Assembly (NCBI GenBank): GCA_009782825.1
Contig: WRII01000004.1
Span: 30,605 to 94,604 of the forward strand
Direction of reading: 5' to 3'
Source of the DNA: Peptococcaceae bacterium
Lineage (GTDB): Bacteria > Bacillota > Desulfitobacteriia > Desulfitobacteriales > Syntrophobotulaceae
DNA: 64,000 nucleotides
Below are positions 51,906-61,214 of the stretch, piece after piece. Made by a program: the position numbers and the translations under genes. Numbering within the stretch: the stretch's first letter is position 1; each line of letters opens with the position of its first letter. Under the pieces are notes generated by a model. The model did not search any database and was not told where the DNA came from. It saw nothing but the letters and a program-made list of their open reading frames with translations.

Positions 51906-53390
51906 TCAAATGATGATACAGATCAATCCTCCATTCCCGTCATTAACAATGCGCTGCAGCGTATCCTGAAGCTTAGACTGAACATTGTCAGGCATTTTAT
52001 AGAGCTTCGTCTGAATCCCCTCGCGCACAAGATCATGGAGAGATTTCCCGAAAATATTCGACTCCCAAACCTTCTTAGGATCAGATTCAAAGCTGTCCAG
52101 GATATATTTGACCAGCTCTTCCGCCTGCCTCTCGGTACCGATCAGCGGCGTAATCTCCGTGGTCACATCCGCCCGCAAAATATGCAGAGACGGAGCACTG
52201 GCTTTGAGCTTAATACCATAATGACCGCCAGATCTGACCAGTTCAGGCTCTTCCAGAAGCATCTCTTCAATTTGGGGCGTCACCACACCATACCCATGCT
52301 CCCGCACCTCTTCAAAAGCCTGAGCCAATTTATCCCATTCCTTTTTAGCTTTTGTATAATCGAGAATCATGCGCAGTAGAGTATGATCTCCCTCAATCTC
52401 CATGCCCGTCATCTCTTCCATAACCTGTTTGAACAATTCCTTTCGGGCCGTCATGCGAATTTCAGCACGCCCTGTGCCCAGATCCGTCTCCACAAGAGTC
52501 ACCTCTTCAGCATACGGACATTCCGCCAAGACCTCCAAGGCATTATCAATGTCGCGAATACGTGTAATCTGACCCACAGCAATACCGATCGACTCATCAA
52601 AGCTGCTGCGGACACCATGGCCCATGTCCAGCTCCTCAACCCACTTCGGCAGCTCTATGTTCACTTCTGTTACAGGGAATTCATAGAGCAGCTCTTCTAA
52701 GAATTGAGAAATATCCTGGCTCGTCATTTCCATACAATCCATCGGAATAACAGGAACCCCATACTCCATAGCAAGAGCTCTGCACAGTTCCATTGTCATT
52801 TCCGCAAAAGGACGCGTTGTGTTCATAAGCACAATAAAAGGTTTGCCCATATCCTTCAGCTCAGCCACCACGCGCGATTCCGCGTCAATATAATTATCCC
52901 GCTCAATATCCGAAATCGATCCATCGGTAGTCACCACAATCCCCAAAGTCGAATGATCACTGATCACCTTACGCGTCCCCATCTCCGCCGCTTCCTGGAA
53001 AGGCATAGCCTCTTCACTCCAAGGCGTATGAATCATGCGGGATCCCTCAGCATCTTCCTCTTCGAAGCCCAATGCCCCCTCTACAGCATATCCCACACAA
53101 TCCACCAAACGAACATTCATACGCAGTGTGTCCCGAAAAAGAATCTCCACAGCCTCCGAAGGAATAAACTTGGGTTCCGTTGTGGTAATCCTCTTGCCCC
53201 CTCCACTCTGAGGCAACTCGTCCCGCGCTCTCTCCTTCTCAAAAACATTCTCAATGTTCGGCAGCACCAGCAGTTCCATGAAACGCTTGATGAACGTCGA
53301 CTTCCCAGACCGGACCGGACCCACTACGCCAAAATAAATGTCCCCCCCCGTCCTCTCAGCTATGTCGCTGAAAATGTCATAACTTTGCAT
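51906..53390 (-). CDS. spoIVA: Stage IV sporulation protein A
   Basis: SpoIVA is the ATPase that polymerises on the forespore surface and anchors the spore coat. The 494 residues include the N-terminal ATP-binding motif GPVRSGKSTFIKRFMELL, TTDGSISDIERDNY, MNTTRPFAEMTM (base specificity region) and the conserved C-terminal tail ending NGGLICIII. GGGAGGG precedes the ATG. It is a strong marker of endospore formation and stands alone between the peptide gene and the transporter gene. Confidence 0.97.
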   Translation of the reverse strand: MQSYDIFSDIAERTGGDIYFGVVGPVRSGKSTFIKRFMELLVLPNIENVFEKERARDELPQSGGGKRITTTEPKFIPSEAVEILFRDTLRMNVRLVDCVGYAVEGALGFEEEDAEGSRMIHTPWSEEAMPFQEAAEMGTRKVISDHSTLGIVVTTDGSISDIERDNYIDAESRVVAELKDMGKPFIVLMNTTRPFAEMTMELCRALAMEYGVPVIPMDCMEMTSQDISQFLEELLYEFPVTEVNIELPKWVEELDMGHGVRSSFDESIGIAVGQITRIRDIDNALEVLAECPYAEEVTLVETDLGTGRAEIRMTARKELFKQVMEEMTGMEIEGDHTLLRMILDYTKAKKEWDKLAQAFEEVREHGYGVVTPQIEEMLLEEPELVRSGGHYGIKLKASAPSLHILRADVTTEITPLIGTERQAEELVKYILDSFESDPKKVWESNIFGKSLHDLVREGIQTKLYKMPDNVQSKLQDTLQRIVNDGNGGLICIII

Positions 53391-53637
53391 GCCCTTCCCT
53401 CCCTAACTTTCTCCCAGATAAAATGTCTTCGCCGAACCCATTAGGCTTCACCAAGCTTATCAGCCTTGGCCAAATCCATAATTAGGACTAGCACCGTAAG
53501 CATTATATCTATACGGGAGAAAATAGGAATTTATGTCTGTCGGCGAGAATTTCTTTATCAAGCCGCAGACAGCGCACCACACAGGAACTATAGCGGGCGC
53601 AGAAAGGACAGGACAGAACATAAGTACAGTCCCTAAG

Positions 53638-55131
53638 CTACAGAAGGGGGAAGCGCATAATACAGAAACAATAAAGAATAGTTACAGCCGTCATCACAAT
53701 CAGAATCGGCCAGCTGTAAATAACCACATCCTTAGTTCTCAGCCAATCCTTGTTGGCCGACATCACCATACCCGCCGCAGAAGAAGAGGGCGTCATCCAG
53801 CCAAAGCAACACAACACAATGAGAAAAAACCCGACCAGTTCCAGAGAAATACCCTTGTTCTCCAGAATCGTAAAAGCAACAGGCAGCATAAGCATGCACA
53901 CCGGAATATTCGCGATAAAATTGGTCAGAATCATCATCACAAAAGCCAAAATAGCCAATATACCCAATACTGGAATTCCTTGGAACAAAGGCGCTACATG
54001 GTTGGTAAGAAAGTCGCAAATCCCTGTCTTCTCATCAAACAAGCTCTGTCCCAAAGGAACCGCAATAAATAACATTGCAACAAGATTCCACTGCATCCCA
54101 CGGGAAGCCACCTGAGTAAAGTTGAAAATCGGCTGCCTGTCAACTCTGACCATTGACAAGAGAACAAGGATAAGAATAAGTTTACCCAATTTCCCAATAG
54201 CACTAAAAGACTGAAGGACCCCAGGCGCAGCCGGATTCGCCAACAAAGGTTCAGACAACATCAGCGCCACAAATACCAATAAGGAAATTAAGGCAACAGC
54301 TTTCGTTGGGTTCATCTTACGATCCTCAACACTGATGGCGCCCGGATCCAACCGCTTAATCCCACTCACATCAAGGCGGAAAAGAAATTTAAAAAGAAAC
54401 AGCAAAACCAGGATCGTCAACACTCCCAGCGGAACGGTAAACAAAACATACCGGATAACATCGGGAGGCGCCGACAGAAAGCTATGTCCAGGGGACGCAG
54501 TCCCAGGAAGCAGAGTCAACAGCACAAGGGAACTGCCCCCCCAGGGCATCGCGCTCAAACTCATCGCCCCCATAATACTCACGCCCAAGCCCAACAGTGT
54601 CGGAAACTTCTCATAGGGCTTATTCCCCAGCGCCCTGGAAATACTCGTACTGATCCCCCACATCAAATAAATCCCGACAAACATGTTGATCAAACTCGAC
54701 ACAACATACGCCGCCAAGAATAAGGAGAACAGAAACAGCCAGGGCCGGCCTCGCAAAAACTTTCTGCCCAACATCCAGGCCGCCAAAAAACGCCCCACTT
54801 CCCGTTCTTCCAAAAACTTAAGAAACACACAGAGAAGAATGAAAAAGAGAATGATTTCGGTATTCCGTTCGTTTAACAAAACATCCGAAAAGCTCTGAAC
54901 CGCCGTTAAAGGCAACAGGAGAAAGCACATCAAACTCGGCCAGATTTCATTGGTCACAGTCCAGGCATAAGCAACGCCAATACAAACAGCCAAGACCCTG
55001 ATTCCAATGGTTGTAATCTCCCCCAGAGAACCGGCCTCAGCCAACCAAGACAGCACCGTCCATCCCACGGCCACGATCCCCGCAAAGACAAGAAAAGCCT
55101 GTAGATTTCTATTCTTCAAAATAGTAATCAC
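53638..55131 (-). CDS. SLC13/DASS-type anion transporter
   Basis: A 497-residue membrane protein with about 12-14 helices. MSLSAMPWGGSSLVLLTLLPG and the later NFIANIPVCMLMLPVAFTIL and MTPSSSAAGMVMSANKDWL are the paired re-entrant Ser/Asn-Thr loops of sodium:dicarboxylate/sulfate symporters. The substrate is uncertain: dicarboxylate, citrate or sulfate. The start is GTG with only weak purines upstream. The gene is transcribed alone; its upstream region holds the repeats described below. Confidence 0.75.
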   Translation of the reverse strand: MITILKNRNLQAFLVFAGIVAVGWTVLSWLAEAGSLGEITTIGIRVLAVCIGVAYAWTVTNEIWPSLMCFLLLPLTAVQSFSDVLLNERNTEIILFFILLCVFLKFLEEREVGRFLAAWMLGRKFLRGRPWLFLFSLFLAAYVVSSLINMFVGIYLMWGISTSISRALGNKPYEKFPTLLGLGVSIMGAMSLSAMPWGGSSLVLLTLLPGTASPGHSFLSAPPDVIRYVLFTVPLGVLTILVLLFLFKFLFRLDVSGIKRLDPGAISVEDRKMNPTKAVALISLLVFVALMLSEPLLANPAAPGVLQSFSAIGKLGKLILILVLLSMVRVDRQPIFNFTQVASRGMQWNLVAMLFIAVPLGQSLFDEKTGICDFLTNHVAPLFQGIPVLGILAILAFVMMILTNFIANIPVCMLMLPVAFTILENKGISLELVGFFLIVLCCFGWMTPSSSAAGMVMSANKDWLRTKDVVIYSWPILIVMTAVTILYCFCIMRFPLL

Positions 55132-55551
55132 CCCGCATCCAGCATTAATTAATGTTGGTTTTCCTAATCAAATAAGTACGTTCCCTATTTTAGTCGAAAA
55201 ACCCGGAGATGTAAAGCTGTATATTCAGCGTGTGTGTATATTCAGCGTGTATATTCAGCGTGTATATTCAGCGTGTCTTCCGGTCACACTGAAATAAGTC
55301 CATTAAGGGACTGTCCCTAATAATCCAATAATCCAATAATCCAGTGCGGGTATGCCGTCACCTATGACCTAGGATTCAAGGAGGTTCTCGAACATGGCCA
55401 ACAAACCCCTCTCCAACGGCGCCAATTCTTCCAATCAGAGCCAAAATAACGCCCATCGCAAAAACAAACCCAGAGGCTCAGAGCGCCCTTGGGGCCAAAG
55501 TCCGAAATTATTATAGCCCGGAAATCCGTCCTCCTCCGCGTTATTAGCACC
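55132..55551. other. Repeat-rich intergenic region upstream of the transporter
   Basis: About 420 bases without a supportable gene. It contains four copies of GTATATTCAGCGT (55219-55274), a triple AATAATCC (55310-55343) and a short open stretch at about 55380-55480 on the minus strand that lacks a binding site, perhaps debris of a membrane protein end. Confidence 0.5.
55219..55274. repeat. 13-bp tandem repeats
   Basis: GTATATTCAGCGT occurs four times with copies starting at 55219, 55236, 55249 and 55262; the first pair is separated by four extra bases. Confidence 0.8.
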
Positions 55552-55645
55552 TTACAGACGCGAAGCGTCAATAAAAAACAAGAAAATCCAATACTGACCA
55601 CTAACCACTGATCACTGACCACTTGCGGGCAAAGCCCGCATTAGA
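55552..55645 (-). repeat. Dispersed intergenic repeat, copy 3
   Basis: TTACAGACGCGAAGC through GCGGGCAAAGCCCGCATTA, about 95 percent like copy 2. It abuts the sigK stop codon and, read on the sigK strand, starts with the GCGGGCTTTGCCCGC hairpin, so it may terminate sigK as copy 1 may terminate uvrC. Confidence 0.82.
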
Positions 55646-56381
55646 GCAGCTTCATCTCTTCCAACAGAGCTTGAACAGCTTTCTTTTCAATACGCGACAC
55701 ATACGAACGCGAAATATTCAGCAGTTTCGCAATCTCCCGCTGAGTTTTTTTCGATGTCCCAAAGAGCCCAAACCGCATCTGCAGAACCATTCTCTCCCGA
55801 GGACTCAAGTGACGGAGTTTGGAAAGAACCTCCTTCTGTTCAAACTCCTTTTCCACCTGTTCCGAAATCGAATCCGCGTCCGTCCCTAAGATATCGATCA
55901 AATTGATAGTGTTCCCTTCCCGGTCCACACCAATAGAATCATACATAGAAACTTCGCCCCGGGATTTTTTCAGAGTTCGCAGATACATGAGAACCTCATT
56001 CTCAATACACCTTGCCGCATAGGTAGCCAGCCTCGTCCCCTTATCACCATTATACGTATTGATCCCTTTGATCAGCCCAATCGTACCAATAGAAATCAGA
56101 TCATCCATCTCCTGGCCGGATCCTTCAAATTTTTTGATCAGGTGGGCCACAAGGCGCAAATTATGTTCTACCAGTTTATTGCGCGCCCTCTCCATATACA
56201 GACGATCTTCCTCCGTCGGATGGGAATTCTCCCGGTACTCAGCTAAAACACTCAGGTACTCCTTCTCCTCATTCTCCTTCAACGGTTGGGGAAACGTATT
56301 GTTATTGATATAGGAAACCAACAGGGTAGCACCCTTAAACACAGAAACAATCAGGCCAAGCACAAAAAATTCCGCAAACAT
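55641..56381 (-). CDS. sigK: RNA polymerase sporulation sigma factor SigK
   Basis: The late mother-cell sigma factor. The 246 residues include the hydrophobic pro-sequence (FAEFFVLGLIVSVFKGATLL) cut by SpoIVFB-type proteases, region 2 (EGSGQEMDDLISIGTIGLIK, AARCIENEVLMYLR) and region 4 (LSPRERMVLQMRFGL, TQREIAKLLNISRSYVSRIE). The gene is intact, so there is no skin-type prophage interruption. Start ATG 56381 lines up with the family; two longer starts are possible. The dispersed repeat lies at its 3' end. Confidence 0.95.
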   Translation of the reverse strand: MFAEFFVLGLIVSVFKGATLLVSYINNNTFPQPLKENEEKEYLSVLAEYRENSHPTEEDRLYMERARNKLVEHNLRLVAHLIKKFEGSGQEMDDLISIGTIGLIKGINTYNGDKGTRLATYAARCIENEVLMYLRTLKKSRGEVSMYDSIGVDREGNTINLIDILGTDADSISEQVEKEFEQKEVLSKLRHLSPRERMVLQMRFGLFGTSKKTQREIAKLLNISRSYVSRIEKKAVQALLEEMKLL

Positions 56382-56503
56382 TCGGCCTTCCCCCCTCATG
56401 GGCTCCATCCCTCATATCTATTGTGAGAAAGGCCTAAATATGCTTCAAAAATTTAGGCCGCGATGCTGCAAAATCTGTATTTAAGAACTATTTATTGTGA
56501 GTT

Positions 56504-57142
56504 CTACCAGTAGGATGCCATTTGAAATATCAGCATCAGCCAGAAAAGAATCACCAGTATGTTAAGAGCAAGGGACACAATGCCGAGGATAAATCCAGCT
56601 GATCCCATCCCGTTTACGGCACCGGAATTTTTAGCTTTCCTTCCCATGATTATGGCAACAATTCCCATAATCAAGCCGATGAACGGAAGACAGCATAAGT
56701 CCGTGACCACTCCAATAATGCCGCAGACGAAGGATCCTACACCCGTGCCATTGCCAGACTGACTGGAGGGATGAGGGTATGGAGGCCCTTGATAAGGCTG
56801 CTGCGGATATTGAGGATACGGAGGCCCTTGATAAGGCTGCTGCGAATGTTGAGGATATTGCGGATATGGGGGCCCTTGATAAGACTGTTGCGGATATTGT
56901 TCATAAGTCTGTTGCTGCCCGCCAGCTTGCTGTTGACCCAAGGCCTGCTGTTGATCCAAGGCCTGCTGTTGACTGTGGGCTCTCAGGATTTCAGCCGCTT
57001 GCTGTCCCCCAGTAGTCTGATCATCAGAGATCCCCCTATCAGCCTCTAAAGATAAGTCTGGAATCGTCTGTAAAGTATAACCGCATCTGTTACAAACCTG
57101 TTCCGAGCCCTGAGTTTCCGCTCCGCATTGTGGACAAGCCAT
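56504..57142 (-). CDS. Zinc-ribbon/DUF4190 membrane protein A
   Basis: A 212-residue protein: a zinc ribbon (CPQCGAETQGSEQVCNRCGY), a low-complexity linker of QQALGQQQAGG and PPYPQYPQQPYQG repeats, and two C-terminal helices of the DUF4190 type (FVCGIIGVVTDLCCLPFIGL, GSAGFILGIVSLALNILVIL). Function unknown; the ribbon suggests protein or nucleic-acid binding at the membrane. It is a paralog of the next gene upstream. AAGGAATG precedes the ATG. Confidence 0.75.
   Translation of the reverse strand: MACPQCGAETQGSEQVCNRCGYTLQTIPDLSLEADRGISDDQTTGGQQAAEILRAHSQQQALDQQQALGQQQAGGQQQTYEQYPQQSYQGPPYPQYPQHSQQPYQGPPYPQYPQQPYQGPPYPHPSSQSGNGTGVGSFVCGIIGVVTDLCCLPFIGLIMGIVAIIMGRKAKNSGAVNGMGSAGFILGIVSLALNILVILFWLMLIFQMASYW
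56771..56900 (-). repeat. Pro/Gln/Tyr-coding tandem repeats
   Basis: Units encoding QQPYQGPPYPQYP repeat about three times in frame in the linker of the zinc-ribbon/DUF4190 protein. Confidence 0.8.
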
Positions 57143-57181
57143 GAACTCACATTCCTTTCCTGATATGTCTCCTACATATTT

Positions 57182-57838
57182 TTATCTATTAAACTCTATA
57201 TCCTCATAAACCTCATTGTAAGTCTCTATCATTTCTTGTATGAAATCAGGATTTGCAATTATCGCAACAACAATATAGACCATCATCAACACAGAAATCA
57301 CAATAGCAAAGCTACCAAGCACCATTCCTGCTGTGGCCTTTCCTCCGGTATACCCAAGTTTTTTTGCCCTTCCTCCCTGAATCGCAGAAATGATACCCAG
57401 GATCAATCCGGCAGGCATCGTAATAATACAACAACAGAGCACAGTTGTTGAAGCTAACCCTATGATTCCACATATAAGAGATCCCGTGGCACTCCCAGCG
57501 CCAGGTTGAGGCTGCTGTACAGCAAAAAAGTCTTGCTGGGAGCCGAATCCTTGTGGAACAGGATCAGACTGGGGTTGGGGTGAGAAACCAACATCAGGCT
57601 GGAACTGCGGCGCTTCAGAACCTTGCGGGGAGCTCAGATGTTGCGAAACCTCAGGCTGAGGCTGAGGCTCAGGCTGAGGCTCAGGCTCAGCCTCGGCCCC
57701 AGGCTGAGGTGATTCAGAGTCTTGCCGGAAGCCCAGATCTTGTGAGCTTGGATCCAATTTACTTGTTAAATCATACCCGCACCTTGTGCAAATGTGACTC
57801 CCCGTATTTTCTTGTTTTTGGCACTGTGGGCAAACCAT
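57182..57838 (-). CDS. Zinc-ribbon/DUF4190 membrane protein B
   Basis: A 218-residue paralog with zinc ribbon CPQCQKQENTGSHICTRCGY, a linker of EPEPQPEPQPQPE and PQFQP/PQSDP repeats, and two C-terminal helices (LICGIIGLASTTVLCCCIIT, ATAGMVLGSFAIVISVLMMV). Both members have glycine-rich GRAKK-like turns after the first helix. Their tandem arrangement suggests a duplicated pair. TGGAGGG precedes the ATG. Confidence 0.75.
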   Translation of the reverse strand: MVCPQCQKQENTGSHICTRCGYDLTSKLDPSSQDLGFRQDSESPQPGAEAEPEPQPEPQPQPEVSQHLSSPQGSEAPQFQPDVGFSPQPQSDPVPQGFGSQQDFFAVQQPQPGAGSATGSLICGIIGLASTTVLCCCIITMPAGLILGIISAIQGGRAKKLGYTGGKATAGMVLGSFAIVISVLMMVYIVVAIIANPDFIQEMIETYNEVYEDIEFNR

Positions 57839-57908
57839 AAAATATAACCCTCCATTTTATTGAGAATCACCAAATTAGAACATTCACATATGTTTTCTGT
57901 AACACTCA

Positions 57909-58955
57909 TTAATCATCCATGTCCTTTTCCGTAAGACGATGCTTTTCAGCAAGCTCTCTCTCCGTAAGTTGGAGCTTCTCAGCTGCCCCGGCCGTGCTGT
58001 CCTCCATCTCAAAGAACCCCTTCGCCGGCTCTTTATCCGTATCCAGATTCCCAAGGATCTTGGCCAACCACGAACGATCCCGCAGCCTATCTATAAAATA
58101 GAGTTCCTCGTTGGTCAGCGCTATATTCGCCGAGTTGGTCACAATACTAAACTCCCTCTTCATCTCCATTCCCTCAATCTTAACCGCCTTCAACGCATGT
58201 CTCTTTTGAATCGTCAAGCTCGAGAGAATGCTCACGCCCAACCCCGCCACAACCACCTTTTTGATCGATTGCATACTGCCCAATTCCATGGCCACCTTAA
58301 AGTCTGAAAGAGCCCTTCCCTGCTGCCGCAAAAACTGTTCAATCACCTTGCGCGTTCCCGACCCCACTTCACGCAGAATCAAGTTAGTCTCCGCCAATTC
58401 AGCCAAGGAAACAGACCCCTTCTCCACCCAAGGGTGATGGCGGGGTACCACAACCATCAGCTCATCTTGCCAGAAACTCTCCACCACCAAGCCATGGGCA
58501 TCCGGAACAGGCCCTTCCACCAGCCCGATACGCAGCTTCCGTTCCAGAACCTCCTGGGCAATCATCTCCGTGTTAGCGATCTTCACATTAAAATCAATAT
58601 TCGGCTTCTCCCTTGACAGACACATCAAAATATCCGGCACCACATAATCCCCAATGGTCAGTGTCGCCCCAATACGAACCTCACCGCGGCTTTCCCCAGA
58701 CAGCTTGCCAATCTCCCGTTGAACCTTTTCCAGCATTTCTAACATATTACACACATATTTGTAAAAGACCTTGCCCGCCACAGTCAGAGTCACACCCTTA
58801 TTGCTCCGGACAAAAAACTTGACTCCATAATAATTTTCAATATTCTGAATCTGCAGGCTGATAGCCGGCTGGCTGATGTGCAGCCTCTTGGCCGCTAAAG
58901 TAATATTGTTAGTTTCTGCCACAGTTTTGAAAACAATGAATTCATCTTCAAACAT
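57909..58955 (-). CDS. LysR family transcriptional regulator
   Basis: A 348-residue regulator with an N-terminal winged helix-turn-helix (TNNITLAAKRLHISQPAISL, YGVKFFVRSNKGVTLTVAGK) and a substrate-binding domain (VRIGATLTIGDYVVPDILMC, VVVPRHHPWVEKGSV, LILREVGSGTRKVIEQFL) as in CysL/YtlI-like regulators. The C-terminus carries about 40 extra charged residues (SDAGAAEKLQLTERELAEKH-like) not usual in the family. The effector is unknown. AAGGAAG precedes the ATG; the gene is upstream of the DUF4190 pair. Confidence 0.88.
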   Translation of the reverse strand: MFEDEFIVFKTVAETNNITLAAKRLHISQPAISLQIQNIENYYGVKFFVRSNKGVTLTVAGKVFYKYVCNMLEMLEKVQREIGKLSGESRGEVRIGATLTIGDYVVPDILMCLSREKPNIDFNVKIANTEMIAQEVLERKLRIGLVEGPVPDAHGLVVESFWQDELMVVVPRHHPWVEKGSVSLAELAETNLILREVGSGTRKVIEQFLRQQGRALSDFKVAMELGSMQSIKKVVVAGLGVSILSSLTIQKRHALKAVKIEGMEMKREFSIVTNSANIALTNEELYFIDRLRDRSWLAKILGNLDTDKEPAKGFFEMEDSTAGAAEKLQLTERELAEKHRLTEKDMDD

Positions 58956-59057
58956 TAATTCCCTTCCTTAAAAAAACATTAATCCCCTCCGGGCAAGGTA
59001 AGTTCTCCTCTTATTTTACCACAGTTTTGGCATTAATAATGTACAAAGTCATAAAAT

Positions 59058-59813
59058 TCAAATCTTTTTTCCTGGCAAATTTTCCCCCGAGGAGTTTTCT
59101 CTCAGCAAATTGTTGGCCTCAGCCCTTTCAATATAAGAGTTCATTCGGCTCAGTGGAATATAGATAACCGTGATATTCAGCAGCACCAAATGAATTCCCA
59201 ATAAGAAATCCGCTTGAAAATCAGCCGAAAATCTGAACACCTGCGCCACCGCATTACGAGCCTGCATAAAAGTTAAATCGCCCCCCCACAGCAATACCCC
59301 TGTCACCAAAGTCACAAACGACAGGAACAGCACCAAGAAATCGTCCATCTTCGCAAAATCTTTGAGCCCAGGATCATACATACGCTTCAGAATCATCGTA
59401 CCCACCCCAAAAGTTGTCAGCGTCAATCCGCCCACACCTGCCGGAATGGTCAAAAAATAGAGTACCGCCCCACCCAGCGTCCCTTGGGCATCCACCGTCA
59501 CCCCAGCCAGTATGGCCAGCCCCCCTATCACCAAGAGCACAGTCCAGATGATCATCAGAAAAACACCCCAACGCACTGTTAAGGTCAGCCAAACCATAGA
59601 TTTTTGAGATCCAGGCACCCCCTGGGAATCCGCAAACCTTCGCGGATCAACAAACCTCACCATAAGCAAAAGCTCTTGTTTGATCGCGCCCCACCAATCC
59701 ACAGAGCTGCGTCCCGACCCCGACATGCGGGCGTATCGCCAAGCCCTATAGGCCGCATAGAAAATAATCACAACCACCGTCACACACACACATATCCCTA
59801 ACATAACGTTCAT
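59058..59813 (-). CDS. NarI/DsrM-like membrane protein
   Basis: A 251-residue protein with about five to six helices: an N-terminal one (ICVCVTVVVIIFYAAYRAWR), then a loop DWWGAIKQELLLMVRFVDPRRF, and later helices (WGVFLMIIWTVLLVIGGLAI, LLGIHLVLLNITVIYIPLSR). Topology resembles the gamma subunit of respiratory nitrate reductase or DsrM/TmcC-type heme b proteins, but few of the expected paired His ligands are visible, so heme binding is doubtful. No partner reductase is adjacent. ATG 59813 has GGGAGG upstream. Confidence 0.5.
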   Translation of the reverse strand: MNVMLGICVCVTVVVIIFYAAYRAWRYARMSGSGRSSVDWWGAIKQELLLMVRFVDPRRFADSQGVPGSQKSMVWLTLTVRWGVFLMIIWTVLLVIGGLAILAGVTVDAQGTLGGAVLYFLTIPAGVGGLTLTTFGVGTMILKRMYDPGLKDFAKMDDFLVLFLSFVTLVTGVLLWGGDLTFMQARNAVAQVFRFSADFQADFLLGIHLVLLNITVIYIPLSRMNSYIERAEANNLLRENSSGENLPGKKI

Positions 59814-59864
59814 CCCAACTCCCTCCCAGCACATATTATTTCGTCATAAGATCGCTGAACCGTT

Positions 59865-61136
59865 TTATCGCAGTGTTGTCAGTTCCTGCCCTAAAACCTG
59901 ATAGACCTCATGAAGCGTCAATCCCCGCGACGCGGCAATCCTATGGCAATCCTCACACTCCGGCTTGCCGTAACTCTTCCCCCCTCTATAAACCCATTTG
60001 ACACGCACCGGGCCAAAAGACGTTGTCTCAACACTTTGCTGCCGCACAATTTCTGTTTTCGTAACCGCATAAGATCGCAATCCCAGGGTTGTGGTATGCG
60101 TCAACAAAACATCCTGCACAAGCCTCAAAGCAGACACATCCGGAACCAGCACACTCAGCTGCACAGCCCCGCGGCCTTTTTTCATCAGGATCGGAGTACG
60201 GAAAACATCAACAGCCCCCGCCGCAAAAATCTTCTCTTCTATAAAAGTGTACCATTCCGGATTCATATCATCAATATTTGTTTCAATAATAAAAGATTTT
60301 TTTTGTGTTATATCCACATCCGGACCCCTGTCCAAACCGTCATTCCGTTCAGCGCCCAATACAGCGCCTGACCCGGCATCCGGCCCGGCGCCCGCTCCGA
60401 CACTGTCTCCGTCTTCCGCAGTCCCCAGCCAGACACGCAGAATATTCGCTCTCTCCTCATCATCACGCATGCCCAAGCCATAGCCCACCCTTTCCGGTGT
60501 AAAAACCCCATAGCGGCAATTCCGGCCCCGCAAACCTTTCAGCAGCGCCGCTCCCGTCGGCGTTGTAGCCTCGAAAGGCATTCCCCCCATATGGACCCTG
60601 AATCCTCGCATGAGCTCAGCCACCGCCGGCGCCGGCACTGGCAAAGAGCCGTGGCTGCATACAGCTACTCCGCTCCCCAGCTCCACCGGTGACACCCACA
60701 GTTCCTCGGCCCCCAACTCCTCCAAGCAAATGACGCCTCCCACAATATCCACCAACGCGTCCACTGCCCCCACCTCATGAAAATGCACCTCATCAGGCGA
60801 GCATCCATGGATCTTGCCCTCCGCCTCAGCCAATACTCGAAAAACATCCAGGGATTTCCTTTTTACCGCCTCCGGCAGCGCCGATCCCTGAATACTCCTC
60901 TCAATATCTGCCAAAGCACGCAGAGGCTGTGCCTCTTCCGTCACACGCACCACAGTCCGTGTGCCCTCAATACCCCCCTTCACGCCGCGCTCCACCCGCA
61001 CTTCAAAAACCTCACCCAGCCCCAACAGCGCCAAGCTCTGCCTCAGTTTTTCCGGCGCTACCCCCAGATCCAGAAGAGCCCCCAAGTTCATATCACCGCT
61101 TATCCCCGCGAAACAATCATAATATAAAATTCGCAT
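59865..61136 (-). CDS. larC: Nickel-pincer cofactor biosynthesis protein LarC
   Basis: LarC inserts nickel into the pincer nucleotide (CTP-dependent nickel chelatase). The 423-residue protein opens with LYYDCFAGISGDMNLGALLD, has HGCSPDEVHFHEVGAVDALV and METNIDDMNPEWYTFIEEK-type C-terminal region (IETNIDDMNPEWYTF). In lactobacilli larC is split by programmed frameshift; here it is one continuous frame. A Gly/Ala-rich linker (SVGAGAGPDAGSGAVLG) joins the two halves. It lies 79 bases from folBK. larB is 36 kb away; larE is not in the window. Confidence 0.9.
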   Translation of the reverse strand: MRILYYDCFAGISGDMNLGALLDLGVAPEKLRQSLALLGLGEVFEVRVERGVKGGIEGTRTVVRVTEEAQPLRALADIERSIQGSALPEAVKRKSLDVFRVLAEAEGKIHGCSPDEVHFHEVGAVDALVDIVGGVICLEELGAEELWVSPVELGSGVAVCSHGSLPVPAPAVAELMRGFRVHMGGMPFEATTPTGAALLKGLRGRNCRYGVFTPERVGYGLGMRDDEERANILRVWLGTAEDGDSVGAGAGPDAGSGAVLGAERNDGLDRGPDVDITQKKSFIIETNIDDMNPEWYTFIEEKIFAAGAVDVFRTPILMKKGRGAVQLSVLVPDVSALRLVQDVLLTHTTTLGLRSYAVTKTEIVRQQSVETTSFGPVRVKWVYRGGKSYGKPECEDCHRIAASRGLTLHEVYQVLGQELTTLR

Positions 61137-61214
61137 CGTTTCATCGTTTCCTTCCTTCTTTCCTCATCAGAGACATGGCGATTCTGCCAAACCGACACGA
61201 GTGAGCCCCCAGAC

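Noticed and set aside
55362..55622. Open minus-strand frame upstream of the transporter
   Set aside because: Overlaps the dispersed repeat, lacks a ribosome binding site, and only a short hydrophobic stretch in a second frame looks protein-like.
55641..56381. skin-type prophage interruption of sigK
   Set aside because: The gene is continuous from pro-sequence to region 4.
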